Shown: piece after piece, positions 24,001 through 34,489 of the stretch
Layout: every line of letters starts with the position of its first letter
Numbering within the stretch: position 1 is the stretch's first letter
DNA from: Mermis nigrescens
Lineage: Eukaryota; Nematoda; Enoplea; Mermithida; Mermithidae
Direction of reading: 5' to 3'
Length of the DNA stretch: 64,000 nucleotides
Assembly: GCA_036768485.1 (NCBI GenBank)
Contig: JAVLUZ010000142.1
Span: 1,701,904 to 1,765,903, forward strand
The notes under the pieces: generated by a model
Database searches by the model: none
What the model saw: the letters and a program-made list of their open reading frames with translations, nothing else
What the model was told of the DNA's origin: nothing
Translations under genes and position numbers: made by a program

Positions 24001-27000
24001 ATCACCTCCCGAAACGCTTTTTCTCAAATAAACCCAAATATCTTGGTTTTTATCCATCTTCAGAACGCTCAAGGGCGAGTCGTCTACGTAATATTTGCCA
24101 GAGCACTGTACATATCTTTCTGACTACTCCTGCCTGATCAAGTCACATTATGTGTACATTTGCGCAGTCATTTAGCCCCTGTTTTATCACTTAGAAATAG
24201 CTTCGTCCAGACAAAAGTCAAAAAAAGGCTAAAAAAAGGCTACACCCTTGTGTCTTAGGTCGCAAATTCGGCTATTTACATAACTTTTTTAAAACCAGTT
24301 GTTTTTACTATTAAAACCATGTAAGAAATTTTGAACAGCTCACGTTATTCATGCTTAACGTGGATTTCTTGACACTATGTGTAGCAACAACCACATTCTA
24401 GGGGATGTCTGCATAGGGTAAAACTGGCCATAAATCGCGAAAAATTACCGAAAATTCAAAATATGGGGCAAAATCGTAATTTGCGTAGATATTCTAAATT
24501 CTCATGGTTTAAAGATTACTATGCTAACATTAAATTTGGCAACGTAGTTCATATTGATTAAACGAAAAACCTCGATTCTTCTAACGATATTTAGCAGTTT
24601 TGGTATCTATTCATGGTGCGTTTCACTTAACATTTAAGGTTTTCCATGAGAAAAATTAAAAATGTCTAAAAAAACCCTTTACGTCGTAGCTTGTGAGATT
24701 CCATAGTACATCAAATTCTGGGGAGACATTTGTCATTGCTAAGCCATCTTACTCCTTAGAGCTTTGACCACTTTTGCAGACTAATTCAGGCTGATTTACG
24801 CATGATCCTACCTATAAATGAAAGTTTAAATGAAATGAAACAGACTAAATGAGTTATGGAGTAGAAAGAATACTCACAATACGGGTTCAAACAATGTGCT
24901 TATAATTTTTCTGACAAAATGATATTCTTAAAAATGTACCTGCATATTAAGCAATGCGATAGGAGCACACCTGGGCGTTGGAGGGTTGGGGGGTATGCAG
25001 CCCCTTCCCGAGAAACCAAAATAATCCCCCCAGAGATCAAAATACCTCTCCCCCAGAATTCAATTTTCGAAAATTTTTTTTGTTTTTTTTCCGCAATTTT
25101 TTGATGCCAATGGATAGTGCTCGATGAGAAACGTTGAAAAATGGTTGTTTTTTCGCCATACGATTATTTTTAAGGCCATTTTTTGACCTTTGAAAAATCT
25201 TGCACCAAACCCAGAATTTTGGTGCTGCTGCCCACGAATGGATAGGAGTACAATTCAGAAACTGTGGGTTTCAACTATATCAAAAGGGAATGTTAATAAA
25301 TCGACGCAGCGGACAAATTGCTATTTCACGAAACCTTGTGCGTGAATTACAATTTCTGGAATGACTGCAAATCGATAACAAAAGCAGTTTAAACTAGCGC
25401 AAAAGTTACGATGTCAGGTATAGCAACTGATAAGCATATGAAGTTTTGCTATACAAAATTGTATTACAGTAGATAAGTTGCCTACAAGACACTGTTGTTG
25501 CTACTCGCTTGAGTGATGAAAATAAATTTCCATTCACAAAGTTCCGTGAAATGGACTATAGCTGCTAGTCTGTTCTATTCCAAACGGCCCATTTTCGCTA
25601 ATGTTTTATTACTGTATTAATTTTCGCTGCGCAAACGGCTTCTCCAGTTTTGCTCCCATAGCGACCGGTTGCTTTAAGGTCTTCTTATGGATGCTTAATG
25701 TGCCGTAGCGACCATATACCGTAAATTAATCTGGCACAGTAATAAGCCGTATAGCAAAAATGGGCCGTTTGGAATAGAGCAGACTATTGTACGGTTTAAA
25801 TAAGGACGTTTTTATCAATCTAGTGCAACCAATATTATGATTCCATTCAGCCCGTTCAACCGTGGGCTCTTAAAGGCTGATTGGTCCGCTATTGGCCGGT
25901 AAATGGGTCAGAAAAGGCAATTTTGTTTGATTTTTAGCTGTTTATAGTGTTTACATGCTTAGTTAAGATGTAATATCGGGTTGCAGCCTTCTTTACCGAA
26001 AAATTTCCGGAAAAAATTCTAGTAAACTCATTTGACTTTATTCACAAGTTTCAATGAAGTTGTTTCATTCTTTTACAGGTTCTGCCTGGTTTATTACGTT
26101 ATGCTTGCCTGGCCTGGAATGGTTGTACAATAAGGAAGTTTATGCATTTGTTTACAGCCAAAACGCGCCCGAAAAGATGTATTACGTTATCCAGGCCAAT
26201 TTTATTTTCGGCTGGGGTCACAGTGTTTTGATTTTATCGTGGTATTTGCTCATTTACGTTAAATTGAGGCTTAAAGTAATACTTGTTCGATAATTTTATA
26301 AACTCCGCACATTTGTCGTTCCAATGTGTTGAAATATCTTTGCGCGCTACATATATTTTCCATACAAAAAGCTAATTTTTTTCATTGGTCTTCTTTATCG
26401 AATTTGGCATAGTTGACAGTATTATGATTGTTAAATTCTGTATCAAAATTGCCACTACTTACAGATTGTTCATATAACATTAAGAATAAAGCCAACATGT
26501 TTACCGGCCTAAATGTTTAATTCGTTACTTTTTGTTCAATACGTTTGCTGCATTGGTTATTTACTATTGCATGGAAGCTAACACGTGGCATGGGGAGGTA
26601 GGAACCAGTCCTACAAATTTCGGAAGCACGAGTATTTTTGCAAGGGTTCTCCGATGAAAAGAATGAAAATTCGTAAAGCGCTTTTGAAAAAGCACCTGAA
26701 TAGATTTTATACATTTTTGCACTAACAATCCCATAATTTTTCGGGGCGCAGCACCGAAATTCTGAGGGAGATCAGGATGAGGTAAATCGCCAAAAATATT
26801 ACAAAAAATAGAATTCGGCAGCGGAGTTTGTCGACAGTAATCAGCGAGGGTTATTTAAACTTCTGGGGGTACGTAGCCCCTTTGCGCCCATGTGTGGCTA
26901 CAAGTAGTGTTGAGATATATGACTTCGAAATTTTGATCACTTGAATTCTGACGGCCGTCTCCGAGCTTGGCAAGAGAAGGTTTTGAGAGATCCCAATTTA

Positions 27001-29134
27001 TAAATTTGGCACAACTCTGGCGAGCAATTTTAAAGAATTATCCGTTTTTATGATTCAACGGCTTCACTTTATAAGTTATGATTATTCGCAGTGAAAAGAT
27101 CTCAACGAGAAATGTTTTAAGGAAAAGTCTTTTTTGTTCGTTTCATCGCTCGATCTTTATAACACTTTCAAACTCCTTTAATTTAAGTATTCTTACCTGC
27201 ATCTGTCTCGTGTTTCATCAATGAGCGGAAGTCGGTCAAAATATTATTTAAATTCGTATGGGGTTTTGCTTCATGCCCCTTTTGTAAAGACAAATAAATC
27301 TTCTTTAAATGCGTGAGCAGTAACGAAGTTTCTGGACTGTTTTTAATGGAAAGCATTTTAAAATCAATTTATCGAAGTAGAACATCTTTTCAAATGCCAA
27401 AATTGCGTAAAAGCTGTCGATTCTGGCTCATTTGCAAAATTTTTTTAAATTTATAATATTATAGCATAATTTCGTTTGCTTCTTTAGTAAATGTTTCCTT
27501 TAGTCCATCTGAAGAAGCTCTAGGCCTCAAGCAAAACCCGTACCTCTCTGGCATAGCTAGGCAGCACCGAAATTCTGGAAGGCGCAAGATTTTTCCAACT
27601 TTACAAAATGGTCTTAAAAATAATGGTATGGCGAAAAAACACCATTTTGCAACGTTTCTCATCGAGCATTATCCATTAGCATAAAAAATGGGGAAAAACG
27701 AAAAAATTTCAAAAATCGAATTCTGGGGGTTTCAACCTTCTGAGGGGTGCATCATACCCCAAATATCCTACTTCTCACCACGCCTACATGAGCTCTTTGG
27801 TCAATGTATATCGAAAGACCAAAGAGGAAAAGATAAAATGTTTTGCGTAATACGGCAAAAGTATGATGAAACACAGACAAACATTAAAAACCTCTTTTGC
27901 AAACCAAATAAATGCATTTTAAATGAAAATCAAGAAGATAAGCTATTTTAAAGTATCCACTTTTCACTACTACTTTTTAAGACCTTGTTCAGTGAACACT
28001 GTCTTTTCGGTCGATTATCAAGATAGATCTTGTTGAATGCTAGATGGAGGCCATTACCGTACATAGTCAGCTAAAAATTCTAGGGATCCGATGGGCTGGA
28101 ATCGTCAAAAAATAGCATAAAAAATGTAATCCGAGGGTCTATCGATTTTCGCTGCATCTTTCAGATTCTGTGGGTCCAGAATTTATAAACCCCCACGCCT
28201 ATTTGAAGTCTTTATAGTTTGAATAGTGTCAGCCGGTTGTTAAGACAAACTATTATGAAAAAGTGTAAAGACCGCAAGAAGAATACTGCTTTTATTGACC
28301 GTTTTCAAATGCATCTTTAAAATATTATAAAAGTTGCTTTTAAGACTAATGAAATTCATGATGCGGCCAATATCGCAGACAATAGGAAAGATTTAAGAGT
28401 CCTGCTGCAAGGATTTTTAATTTCGTTACCCGATGTTCTGGCCGTTGGCATTTGCATGATAGTCAACGAATTAAATATCTGGACGCGTACGGCCACGATT
28501 TTATCGAATTACATGACCGTCATTTGCGCAGGAAGCAATGCGATTGTTTATGCTATTCTAAACAAGTAACAAATTTTTATATTGGACTATGTAATCACAA
28601 ATAAAATAGATATTGGCTAGAACATATGATAATTTAATTCCCAACAATAAGACCTTTGGTGACATGCGCAATACTTGATTACATTTGCCCATACATTCAA
28701 ACTTTATTTTCATTGCAATAGAATTCAAATTTTAACTTTATTGTCCGATTGACTAAAATATTGCCACATGGTATTTAATGGAACAAAATTAATTAAATAA
28801 ATACAAAATAATGAATATGATCAATTAAGAGAAAATGTATATTAAGATAATTGATCATGAAAACTTGTCCCAGAATCTAATCAAATTAAATCGGAATCAT
28901 GCAGGGACGGGTGTCACTAAAATTAATGAACAAAAACAACATACACAGGACAGATGCTAGCAGACTGTTAAAATATTGCACTCTATATTGAAGCGTTTTC
29001 ATGATCTAAAGATAATATATTTAGTAAATGTCGGAATTATATACCCATGTTTTTGTCATAGAACCATCAACAAGCGCTTCAGGAAAATGTTTAGGCTGAG
29101 GAAGAATGCAGTGCATGCATCAACGACGAATTAA
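17356..29134 (+). CDS. Gene B: nematode 7TM chemoreceptor, Srt-like (five exons)
   Basis: Predicted 313-residue receptor, paralogue of gene A and probably the same kind of sensory GPCR with an unknown ligand. Exons: 17356-17587, 22509-22727, 26079-26275, 28345-28565, 29062-29134; phases 1,1,0,2 as in A. Visible: N-terminal NNT/NTS sequons, TM1 about 22-49, TM3 ending FNRFIALYWP, loop 2 EWLYNKEVYAFVYSQ, TM6 starting LLQGFLISLPD, TM7 ending GSNAIVYAILNKT, and a basic 20-odd-residue tail. No frameshift or stop was seen, so it appears functional. Its introns are the longest of the three genes (4.9, 3.4, 2.1 and 0.5 kb), filled by R1 copies, a foldback-like element and a TAA microsatellite. An R1 copy ends 90 bases before the start codon. 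Confidence 0.85.
17789..18121. repeat. (AAT)n microsatellite, gene B intron 1
   Basis: About 330 bp of nearly pure AAT repeats with a few interruptions (ATTATTATT inversion, CATAATCAT). Long ORFs here are artefacts of the repeat. Confidence 0.95.
18667..18917 (+). mobile_element. R1 MITE, gene B intron 1
   Basis: Starts TATACGTAAGGGGG and ends GCCCACCTAAG. Flanks GTTGTATA and ATTGTATC share TTGTAT. Confidence 0.7.
19053..19799. mobile_element. Foldback-like element with tandemly repeated arms, gene B intron 1
   Basis: Left arm 19053-19235 is made of short units such as ACATTTCGCCCCC, GGTACGTTTCGCCCCCGG and CTCGGATGTTTCGCCCC. The right arm 19648-19799 is the same series in reverse complement. 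Between them lie about 410 bp of unrelated AT-rich sequence. Internally repetitive inverted arms are the hallmark of foldback elements. Direct CATTCATACTT words occur outside both arms (18939, 19806, 19867). No transposase seen. Confidence 0.65.
19800..21389. other. Gene B intron 1, unassigned part
   Basis: AT-rich intron sequence. 19800-19990 and 21673-21990 both carry CATTCATACTT or GTATGAAC words with GCGAAT/ATTCGC inverted words, and may be pieces of one further element. Nothing else supported. Confidence 0.35.
21390..21672 (+). mobile_element. R1 MITE, gene B intron 1
   Basis: Starts CACACGTGGGCGTGG and ends CCCAGCTATG. Flanks ATAAAAAA and ATAAAGAA (7 of 8). Confidence 0.8.
22013..22437 (+). 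mobile_element. R1 MITE with nested insertion, gene B intron 1
   Basis: Starts CACACTTGGGCGTCGG and ends near GGTGCTGATCACC. It is interrupted after GATGCCATAT by a second small element (22161-22283). R1 sequence resumes at about 22325 (GATCCGAGAAAAC), after further non-R1 bases. Immediately upstream of exon 2 of gene B. Confidence 0.65.
22161..22283. mobile_element. Small MITE nested in R1
   Basis: About 123 bp with nearly perfect inverted ends, AGCTACAGTAACCAAACTTT on the left and the reverse complement with one change on the right. Target-site duplication not clear (ATAT-like flanks). Confidence 0.65.
22509..22727 (+). CDS. Gene B exon 2 (loop 1, TM3, start of TM4)
   Basis: Acceptor TATCTAG, 219 nt. 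Reads GVPAGLYTMFNFVPPF, LEVSNWFVYMPMAQ, FNRFIALYWPEK to CWLFG. The donor is GTTAGA, a weaker site also found in gene C but not in A. Confidence 0.87.
24966..25240 (+). mobile_element. R1 MITE, gene B intron 2
   Basis: Starts CACACCTGGGCG and ends GCCCACGAATG; perfect 8-bp duplication GATAGGAG (24958-24965, 25241-25248). Confidence 0.88.
25566..25786. mobile_element. 221-bp MITE with 34-bp inverted ends, gene B intron 2
   Basis: Ends read TAGTCTGTTCTATTCCAAAC and, reversed, TAGTCTGCTCTATTCCAAAC, followed by GGCCCATTTT and GCTA on both. TA at each boundary fits a Tc1/mariner-type duplication. Confidence 0.7.
26079..26275 (+). CDS. Gene B exon 3 (end of TM4, loop 2, TM5)
   Basis: Acceptor TTTTACAG, donor AAA/GTAATA, 197 nt. 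Codes GSAWFITLCLPGLEW, NKEVYAFVYSQNAPEKMYY and TM5 to KLRLK. Closely matches gene C. Confidence 0.87.
26742..26895 (-). repeat. R2 element, gene B intron 3
   Basis: GGGGCGCAGCACCGAAATTC start, GCCAAAAATATTAC core, ending GCGCCCATGTGTGG; same layout as the copy at 56015. Confidence 0.55.
27552..27790 (-). mobile_element. R1 MITE, gene B intron 3
   Basis: Starts CATAGCTAGGCAGCACC and ends CACGCCTACATG. Core ATCGAGCATTATCCATTAGC present. No clear target-site duplication. Confidence 0.7.
28065..28205. repeat. Decayed R2-type element, gene B intron 3
   Basis: Contains GGGATCCGATGGGCTGG, GTCAAAAAATAGCAT, GGGTCTATCGATTTTCG and CCCCCACGCC, in the reverse order of the R2 copy at 46. It ends about 140 bases before exon 4. 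Confidence 0.45.
28345..28565 (+). CDS. Gene B exon 4 (loop 3, TM6, TM7)
   Basis: Acceptor GCTTTTAAG. Reads TNEIHDAANIADNRKDLR, LLQGFLISLPDVLAVG, then NYMTVICAGSNAIVYAILN. Donor AA/GTAACA in the same codon as in A and C. Confidence 0.84.
29062..29134 (+). CDS. Gene B exon 5 (cytoplasmic tail)
   Basis: Acceptor TTTTTGTCATAG. Restores Lys and reads KTINKRFRKMFRLRKN and AVHASTTN, then TAA at 29132. Too short for a simple ORF scan; identified because KT(I/V)N(K/Q)R(F/L)(K/R) recurs after exon 4 in all three genes. Confidence 0.82.
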
Positions 29135-30124
29135 ATGCAAATTTTCCATGCTAGTACAAGCACCTGATTTACGTACAAGCGTAAGCCAAGAAAATATTAC
29201 CTTGCAAATGGAAAAGCGCCTTCATATAATTTATTTCGATTATTCACATCGATTTTATCATTCTTGTTTGACAGACGAGGGTAACCTACAGGATTGATAG
29301 TTAATATAGGAAATGTTGAAAAGTTAGATTGGCACGATGAATGGTGAAGTGAGCATATGAAATTCACGCTGTTCATAACCCGGCTAATCACATTAATGAG
29401 GACAACTTCTTAAAGGTTCTAAGAGTTTCACAGGTGAAGAGCGAAAAAGTTGATAGACAGGCAAAAAAGTTATTTTTCGGCATTCTTACTGTCATTGCCG
29501 CTGGCCTCAAAATTTAAGAAAAAAACCGAAAAATTTTTCAAATGGAATCACCCCATTCAGCCGTTTGCACAGAATATTTTTTTAGGTTCTACAGTTCAGA
29601 ATCAGACATGCTCGTTAGAGTTAAACCCGTGAGTATTATGCTTCGTCTTCACATTGTGTAAATGATGCATTGTTATAGTCGATAAAGTGTAATAAATAAT
29701 CGGATGCTTAAAAAATCGTCAACAACGAAACTGATGTTCAGTGATTCAAGCCTCCATTTGTTGTATCCAGGATAGACTTATAGCGAATTACTTTATTGGC
29801 ATTTTTCTATCGTCCTTATCCCTCCGTACAGGACTGTCTGACCTTGTTTCGACTCCAGTTACATCGTTTTTAATGGTTTAACTCGATGAGGAGTAATAGA
29901 GCAGTAAGAAATCAGAATTTCTAGCCTATTTACAAGATACACAAAAGTCAGAATGGGAAACGAAGGTTCTAAAGAAAAATCTAGTGCTTTATTTATTTTT
30001 AGCTTTTCAAATGCATTCCCTAGTTCTGTTTAACACAATAGATCAACTTTTTTCTAATTTTTGCCTGGATGTCCACCGATGCCAACGCTTTAATAATAAA
30101 CGCCAACTTTAATCGGGTGAAACT
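29135..30124. other. Downstream flank of gene B
   Basis: Contains the possible poly(A) signal at 29691 and otherwise nothing I can identify. Confidence 0.4.
29691..29696 (+). terminator. Candidate poly(A) signal of gene B
   Basis: AATAAA about 560 bases after the stop. Distant for a nematode gene, so an unrecognised variant hexamer nearer the stop may be the real site. Confidence 0.25.
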
Positions 30125-30293
30125 ATAGTCTGTTTCACACAACTTTGGTCATAAATTTTCAAACCATATTGGACACTTAGCTGACAGATTGTGATTAAAG
30201 CATTTATCTGGATATATAATTATCGGAACCCTCGGCTTACTAACGATGAAAATCCTTAAAATTTTTGCAGAAACTTATGTGAAACACACTATA
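30125..30293. mobile_element. 170-bp MITE, CTATAGTSTGTTTCACA ends
   Basis: Inverted ends CTATAGTCTGTTTCACACAA and, reversed, CTATAGTGTGTTTCACATAA. TA at each end fits a Tc1/mariner-type insertion. Similar TAGTCTGTTTCA starts occur at 31883 and 32393. Confidence 0.6.
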
Positions 30294-30344
30294 GTCGGTG
30301 ATCCAAGGCTGCGTACACTAATATCGATTCAATCATACATGTCA

Positions 30345-30680
30345 TGGGAATTCTAGGGGGACGGACGGTTTCAGGTCCAAAAAATTTATAAAAAGTGCCT
30401 TTTTGTGCAAAAAACGTAGGGTAAACGTCGAAAACACTGTTATTTGATGTTTAAGACAATGCTTGTTCTTTCTAGAACATAAAACCGTATGAAAAATTTA
30501 TCAAACAAATTTGAAAAAAATGAGTAAATTGAATAAAATATAGTCAAGAAATGTGTATATGGCGCAAAACGCAAAAAATTCTGAGATTTTTGAGCCAAAA
30601 ATGATTTAAAAACGCTTAAAAGGGCACACTTTTTGCAATTTTTACCAACTTTTACAAATGATCGACAATTCAGAGGGGGT
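30345..30680 (-). repeat. R3 element
   Basis: Shares with 43306-43712 the reverse-complement order of AAAGTGCCTTTTT, a GTTCTTTCTAGAACATAAAA word and AAAACGCTTAAAAGGGC. No terminal duplication seen. Confidence 0.45.
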
Positions 30681-30825
30681 CACAGCTAATTTGTGGATAT
30701 TCCATTTTGGGGATCAAACTGCTTCCAGAACACTTCTTGATTCGATGAAAACTGATTGGCAATGCTTTAATGTGTTTATATAGTTTTTGAAAAATTTTGG
30801 GAAAGACAGTCACGGCATTTGGTAT

Positions 30826-31324
30826 CACACCTGGGCGTAAACCGAAATACCCCTCCAGAAGCCAAAATACCCCGGAATTCGATTTTTGAATTTTGTTGTT
30901 GTTGTTTTTTTCGCAAGTTTCGGATGCAAATGGATAGTGCTCGATGAAAAACGTTGAAAAATTGTGTTTTTCGCCATACCACCATAGGTGGGCGGCACCT
31001 GAATTCTGGGGGTGCAAGATTTCTCAAAAGTTTAAAAATGGCCTTAAGAATAGTGTTATGGCTAAAAAACACAATTTTTTAACGTTTCTTATCGAGCACT
31101 ATCCATTGGCATCAACAAATTGCAAAAAAACAAAAAAAAATTTCAAAGATTGAATTCTGGGGATGGGGGTATTTTGGCTTCTGGGGAGGGGTATTTTGGT
31201 TTTTCAGAGGGTGCTTACCCCCGAAACCCCCACGCCCAGGTGTGCATTCCACAATTTTTAAGGCTATTTTTTTACCTTTGAAAAATCTTGCAACCTCCTA
31301 GAATTTTGGTGCCGCCCACCTATG
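30826..31324 (+). mobile_element. R1 MITE, outer copy of a nested pair
   Basis: Plus-orientation copy from CACACCTGGGCG to CGCCCACCTATG, split at CGCCATACCAC / AATTTTTAAGGC by the copy at 30983-31244. Removing that insert and one duplicate restores a continuous R1. Confidence 0.8.
30983..31244 (-). mobile_element. R1 MITE inserted inside another R1
   Basis: Starts CATAGGTGGGCGGCACC and ends CCCAGGTGTG. Flanks CATACCAC and CATTCCAC (7 of 8) lie in the outer copy, proving the order of insertion. Confidence 0.85.
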
Positions 31325-31522
31325 GTTAGCTTATGTCCTATTGGTTCGTTAATATGCAAAGAAGATACACGCAATGCCGATTGGTTAATTCACACATCGC
31401 GCAAATTTGAATGATCCGATTTCTGGATGAAAGTGATCGTAAAATAAATATGAAATTGCATTGAGTATATGTATATTATTTCATCTGTGTGTATATATAG
31501 TACGTTAGCAATGTGAATAATT

Positions 31523-31610
31523 GAGCATTCTATAGAATGCTCGGGCATTCTATAGAATGCCCGTCAGGTCGAGCATTATGCATAATGCCTGGGCATTCTG
31601 CATAATGACT
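31523..31610. repeat. Cluster of four tandem 20-bp palindromes
   Basis: GAGCATTCTATAGAATGCTC (31523-31542) and GGGCATTCTATAGAATGCCC (31543-31562) are perfect palindromes back to back. After 8 bases come GAGCATTATGCATAATGCCT (16-bp perfect core) and GGGCATTCTGCATAATGACT (one core mismatch). ATGCCCGTCA and TGACGGGCAT form an outer inverted pair. Confidence 0.9.
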
Positions 31611-31640
31611 AAGTTGACGGGCATCATCCTAGGTGGGCAG

Positions 31641-32388
31641 TAGTGTTGTAAAAGATAAGGATTTCTCGCAAGATAAAAGATAAAGATAAAGTTGAAATTT
31701 TTAAATCCTGAAGATAAAGATAAAGATAAAGATTTAAAAACAAGAAAGATAAAGATAAAGATAATTTGCTAGATGAAGGAGCCGAAAAGATAGAGATAAA
31801 GTGTAATTATGGTCGCCTGGACCTAGGAAAATGATGCATGTGAAGTGCAATAAACGAGAGTGGGTGATGCAAAGCAGCTGTAGTCTGTTCCATTTGATTT
31901 TGAGGTTTTCTCTTGAATTTAATCCGCAGAAATCGGGCTGCAAAAGTGGTTTAAAAGTTTGATACGGTAAAGCGGCTCAACAATGAGAATTGTCTCCTTG
32001 TAAATCATTATACTGTAGAATATCATGTTTACCGCATTAGTTTAAAGCACTTTTGTAGCCACTTAAAATTTTTTCTAAAACCTCAAAGTTTCTAAGTTTT
32101 ACACCTGAGGTCAAAGAGGTGATAGGCATTAAGCACAATTATATGTCGGTTAGGGGTTTTCCGTGGTATCTGGATGACCCACGTGCTACTATTACTGGCG
32201 GACAGCAAGTCACTTCTTTCTTTTCACAAGCATCAAAACCCTGGACTGTGCGCCTGTACAAAGTATAGTCGCAACAGTTATTGATTTTTTCAAACTTCTC
32301 TATTTTTCCTAGGCTTAGACTTAGATTAACGTGAGTGCTAGTACTCCTGCTTATAGATTATAGATCGGTATCACTCCCACTTACTTAT
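31641..32388 (+). mobile_element. R6 element, truncated copy
   Basis: Begins TAGTGTTGTAAAAGAT followed by AGATAAAGATAAAG tracts and shares GTCGCCTGGACCTAGG, AAAGAGGTGATAGGCATTAA and CGCCTGTACAAAGTATAGTC with the complete copy at 41375. The right terminus is missing. Confidence 0.65.
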
Positions 32389-32609
32389 AGTCTGTTTCAT
32401 TTATTTGAGAGCTTTTAAGTAAATTATTTCAAAGGTCACAGTGAACATAACAAGAAGAATTACTGTAATTGCGGAAGATCAGCTTAGTGAGGGCTAGTGA
32501 TTAAAATTCTTCCAGTTTTTATGAATTATTCCACCCATATAAATTTAATTTAGGCATTTAATCAGTGCTGGAACATACTAAGATAAGTGCGCTAAATAAA
32601 AAGCTATTG

Positions 32610-32672
32610 GCTGGAATCGAATCCCGGTTGCATTGACGACAAGCAGACGTTTTACTACTCAGCTATGCGGGA
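32610..32672 (-). tRNA. tRNA-like sequence (pseudogene or SINE head)
   Basis: On the minus strand, TAGCTGAGTAG (32655-32665) is a perfect A box (TRGCNNAGTNG) and GATTCGATTCC (32613-32623) a perfect B box, 31 bases apart, the spacing of an RNA polymerase III internal promoter. A GTC triplet sits where an Asp anticodon would be. However, the acceptor bases TCCCGCA have no complementary 3' partner and the anticodon and T stems pair poorly. A decayed tRNA or a tRNA-derived SINE is more likely than a working tRNA. Confidence 0.45.
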
Positions 32673-33479
32673 GTTTGCGGCGTTTCTTAACTAGTCTACT
32701 GTGTTTATAGTGTCGACTTAGGATAAGTTGTATGCGCGATTTTTATCTGCAAGTTGATTGATCTGCTGAGAGACGAGAATAAATTATGCAACAAAAAATT
32801 TATTGAAGTACCGTTATTTGCTACGTACACCCTTAAAAAAAATCGGTGAAGTAATGCGAAAGTTTAGTATCATGTTCAGTAATCCGCAGAACTAAAACTA
32901 AATTTTAGTGTAAATTTATCGAAATTAAATTTCATGTTGGAACCTAGCGAAATGCTACTGTGATTAAGCGCGATAAAACAGCTTGTGATTAAGCGCGCGA
33001 AAAAATAGCTTGAGCAAAGTGGTATGATTTATTGCAATAGCAATTTTTTAACTCTGTCGTACTGTAGAAGAGTACATGCGAATGTGCTGGTCTCGTCTCA
33101 GGCACCGTCAGTGGTGTAGCCAAGCGAGTGGGGAGCAGGCCCATATCCACGATTTTGTTTGTTTGGGGGGACGACCAGACTTTTTAAAAACAAGGCGAGG
33201 ACCAAAGGATGAATTAAAAAAGTCGTTTTGCAACTACTGAAGTTGTGTAGTTTGTAAATTTTTCTACACAGTTGCCTAAAATTATGTGAGAATCCAAAAT
33301 TCATTCATTCATCAAAGCTTTTCTATTCTTCCACCGCATTGTATGAGTTATTTTCATTTTAGAGGTTTTGTGTGCCAGTGTCACTGATTAAGTATCTACC
33401 GCCCTACCTTCATAGCTCATAGTTCCTATTTTAACCCTAACTTAGAGCTCAGGCTCGGCTCGTATAGGGGGGATTGGCG

Positions 33480-33800
33480 TAAAAGTGCCCTTTTCAAAAT
33501 AAAACGAGGATCGCAAAAGACTTTTGGCGCATTTCGTGGAATTTCACAATTATAATTTGTACAACCTAAAGCGTATTTTGCATGTCTGCCGTTCTGCATA
33601 GGTTTTATGCAGAAAACGAGATTTGTTTAAGAAGCAAGCATGACAGCAATTTTTTGGCGATGATTAGGAATTTAATGATGAACTTTGACCATCTTTAGGT
33701 TGATTCAGAACCATGATTTGGCTGATTTCGTAAAAAATTCTAACATTACGACTCAAAATTGAAATGTGTCTGTCAGCAAAAGATGCAGATAAAACGATTC
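33480..33800 (+). repeat. R5 direct repeat, first copy
   Basis: Shares ACAACCTAAAGCGTATTTTG, GGTTTTATGCAGAAAA, GCGATGATTA and TTTGRCTGATTT with 34490-34815. TTTTGGCGC and TTTCG words suggest a relative of R3. Confidence 0.6.
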
Positions 33801-34489
33801 CCAAGTAGTTTTATTTGAAATTTTGCTTCATTTTAGAAGATAAGACATTAAATCGATCTTATGGAATTGACTTAAAATTTGGATCCTATGGTGGAAAATA
33901 TGGAAAATCCTCCTTACCTACTCTCCTGCTTCCATTCAATTGCTCCTTTAAAAATTCCTTGATTCAAGGAGGAGACCGGGCCGCCTCCTACCCCGTTCCT
34001 CTTATGCTTATCCGTAGTGCCATAGATTTAACCAGAACGGGCGTAAAAGCAAAAGAATACCAAAATGTGCCCTTATGTTTTGATCCTCTTTTCTAAAACG
34101 TACATGACATTTTCTTTCAGCGATTTACTTCACGCTGCATTGAAAAAAATTTTATAGGCAAGTTGTGCAATGCTGCAACAATATCTCGGAGCCATATCCA
34201 GTCGCCATATCACATTGCTGTCCACGCCCATCTTGAAGCTGAAGTAAGTGTTATGCACGCTTGCACTCTGCGTGTGCAGCTAATTCTTTATAGGGCTATT
34301 TATTTTGGTTTTAAGATGCAAATAAATTGTCAGAATACAACATATTGAAAATTCAGTTTTATTCCTTTCCCAAGCTTTAGTAAAAGAGGATTGATTAATA
34401 ATTTTCAACTATGAATTAAGTCCAGACCTTCCCGGGGGATAAATGGGCACGTGCCCAATCTGAGAATGGTTTTTTCCTTTACTCCTCCT

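Noticed and set aside
33815..34096. 93-codon ORF between the R5 copies
   Set aside because: No recognisable domain and no splice or paralogue support.
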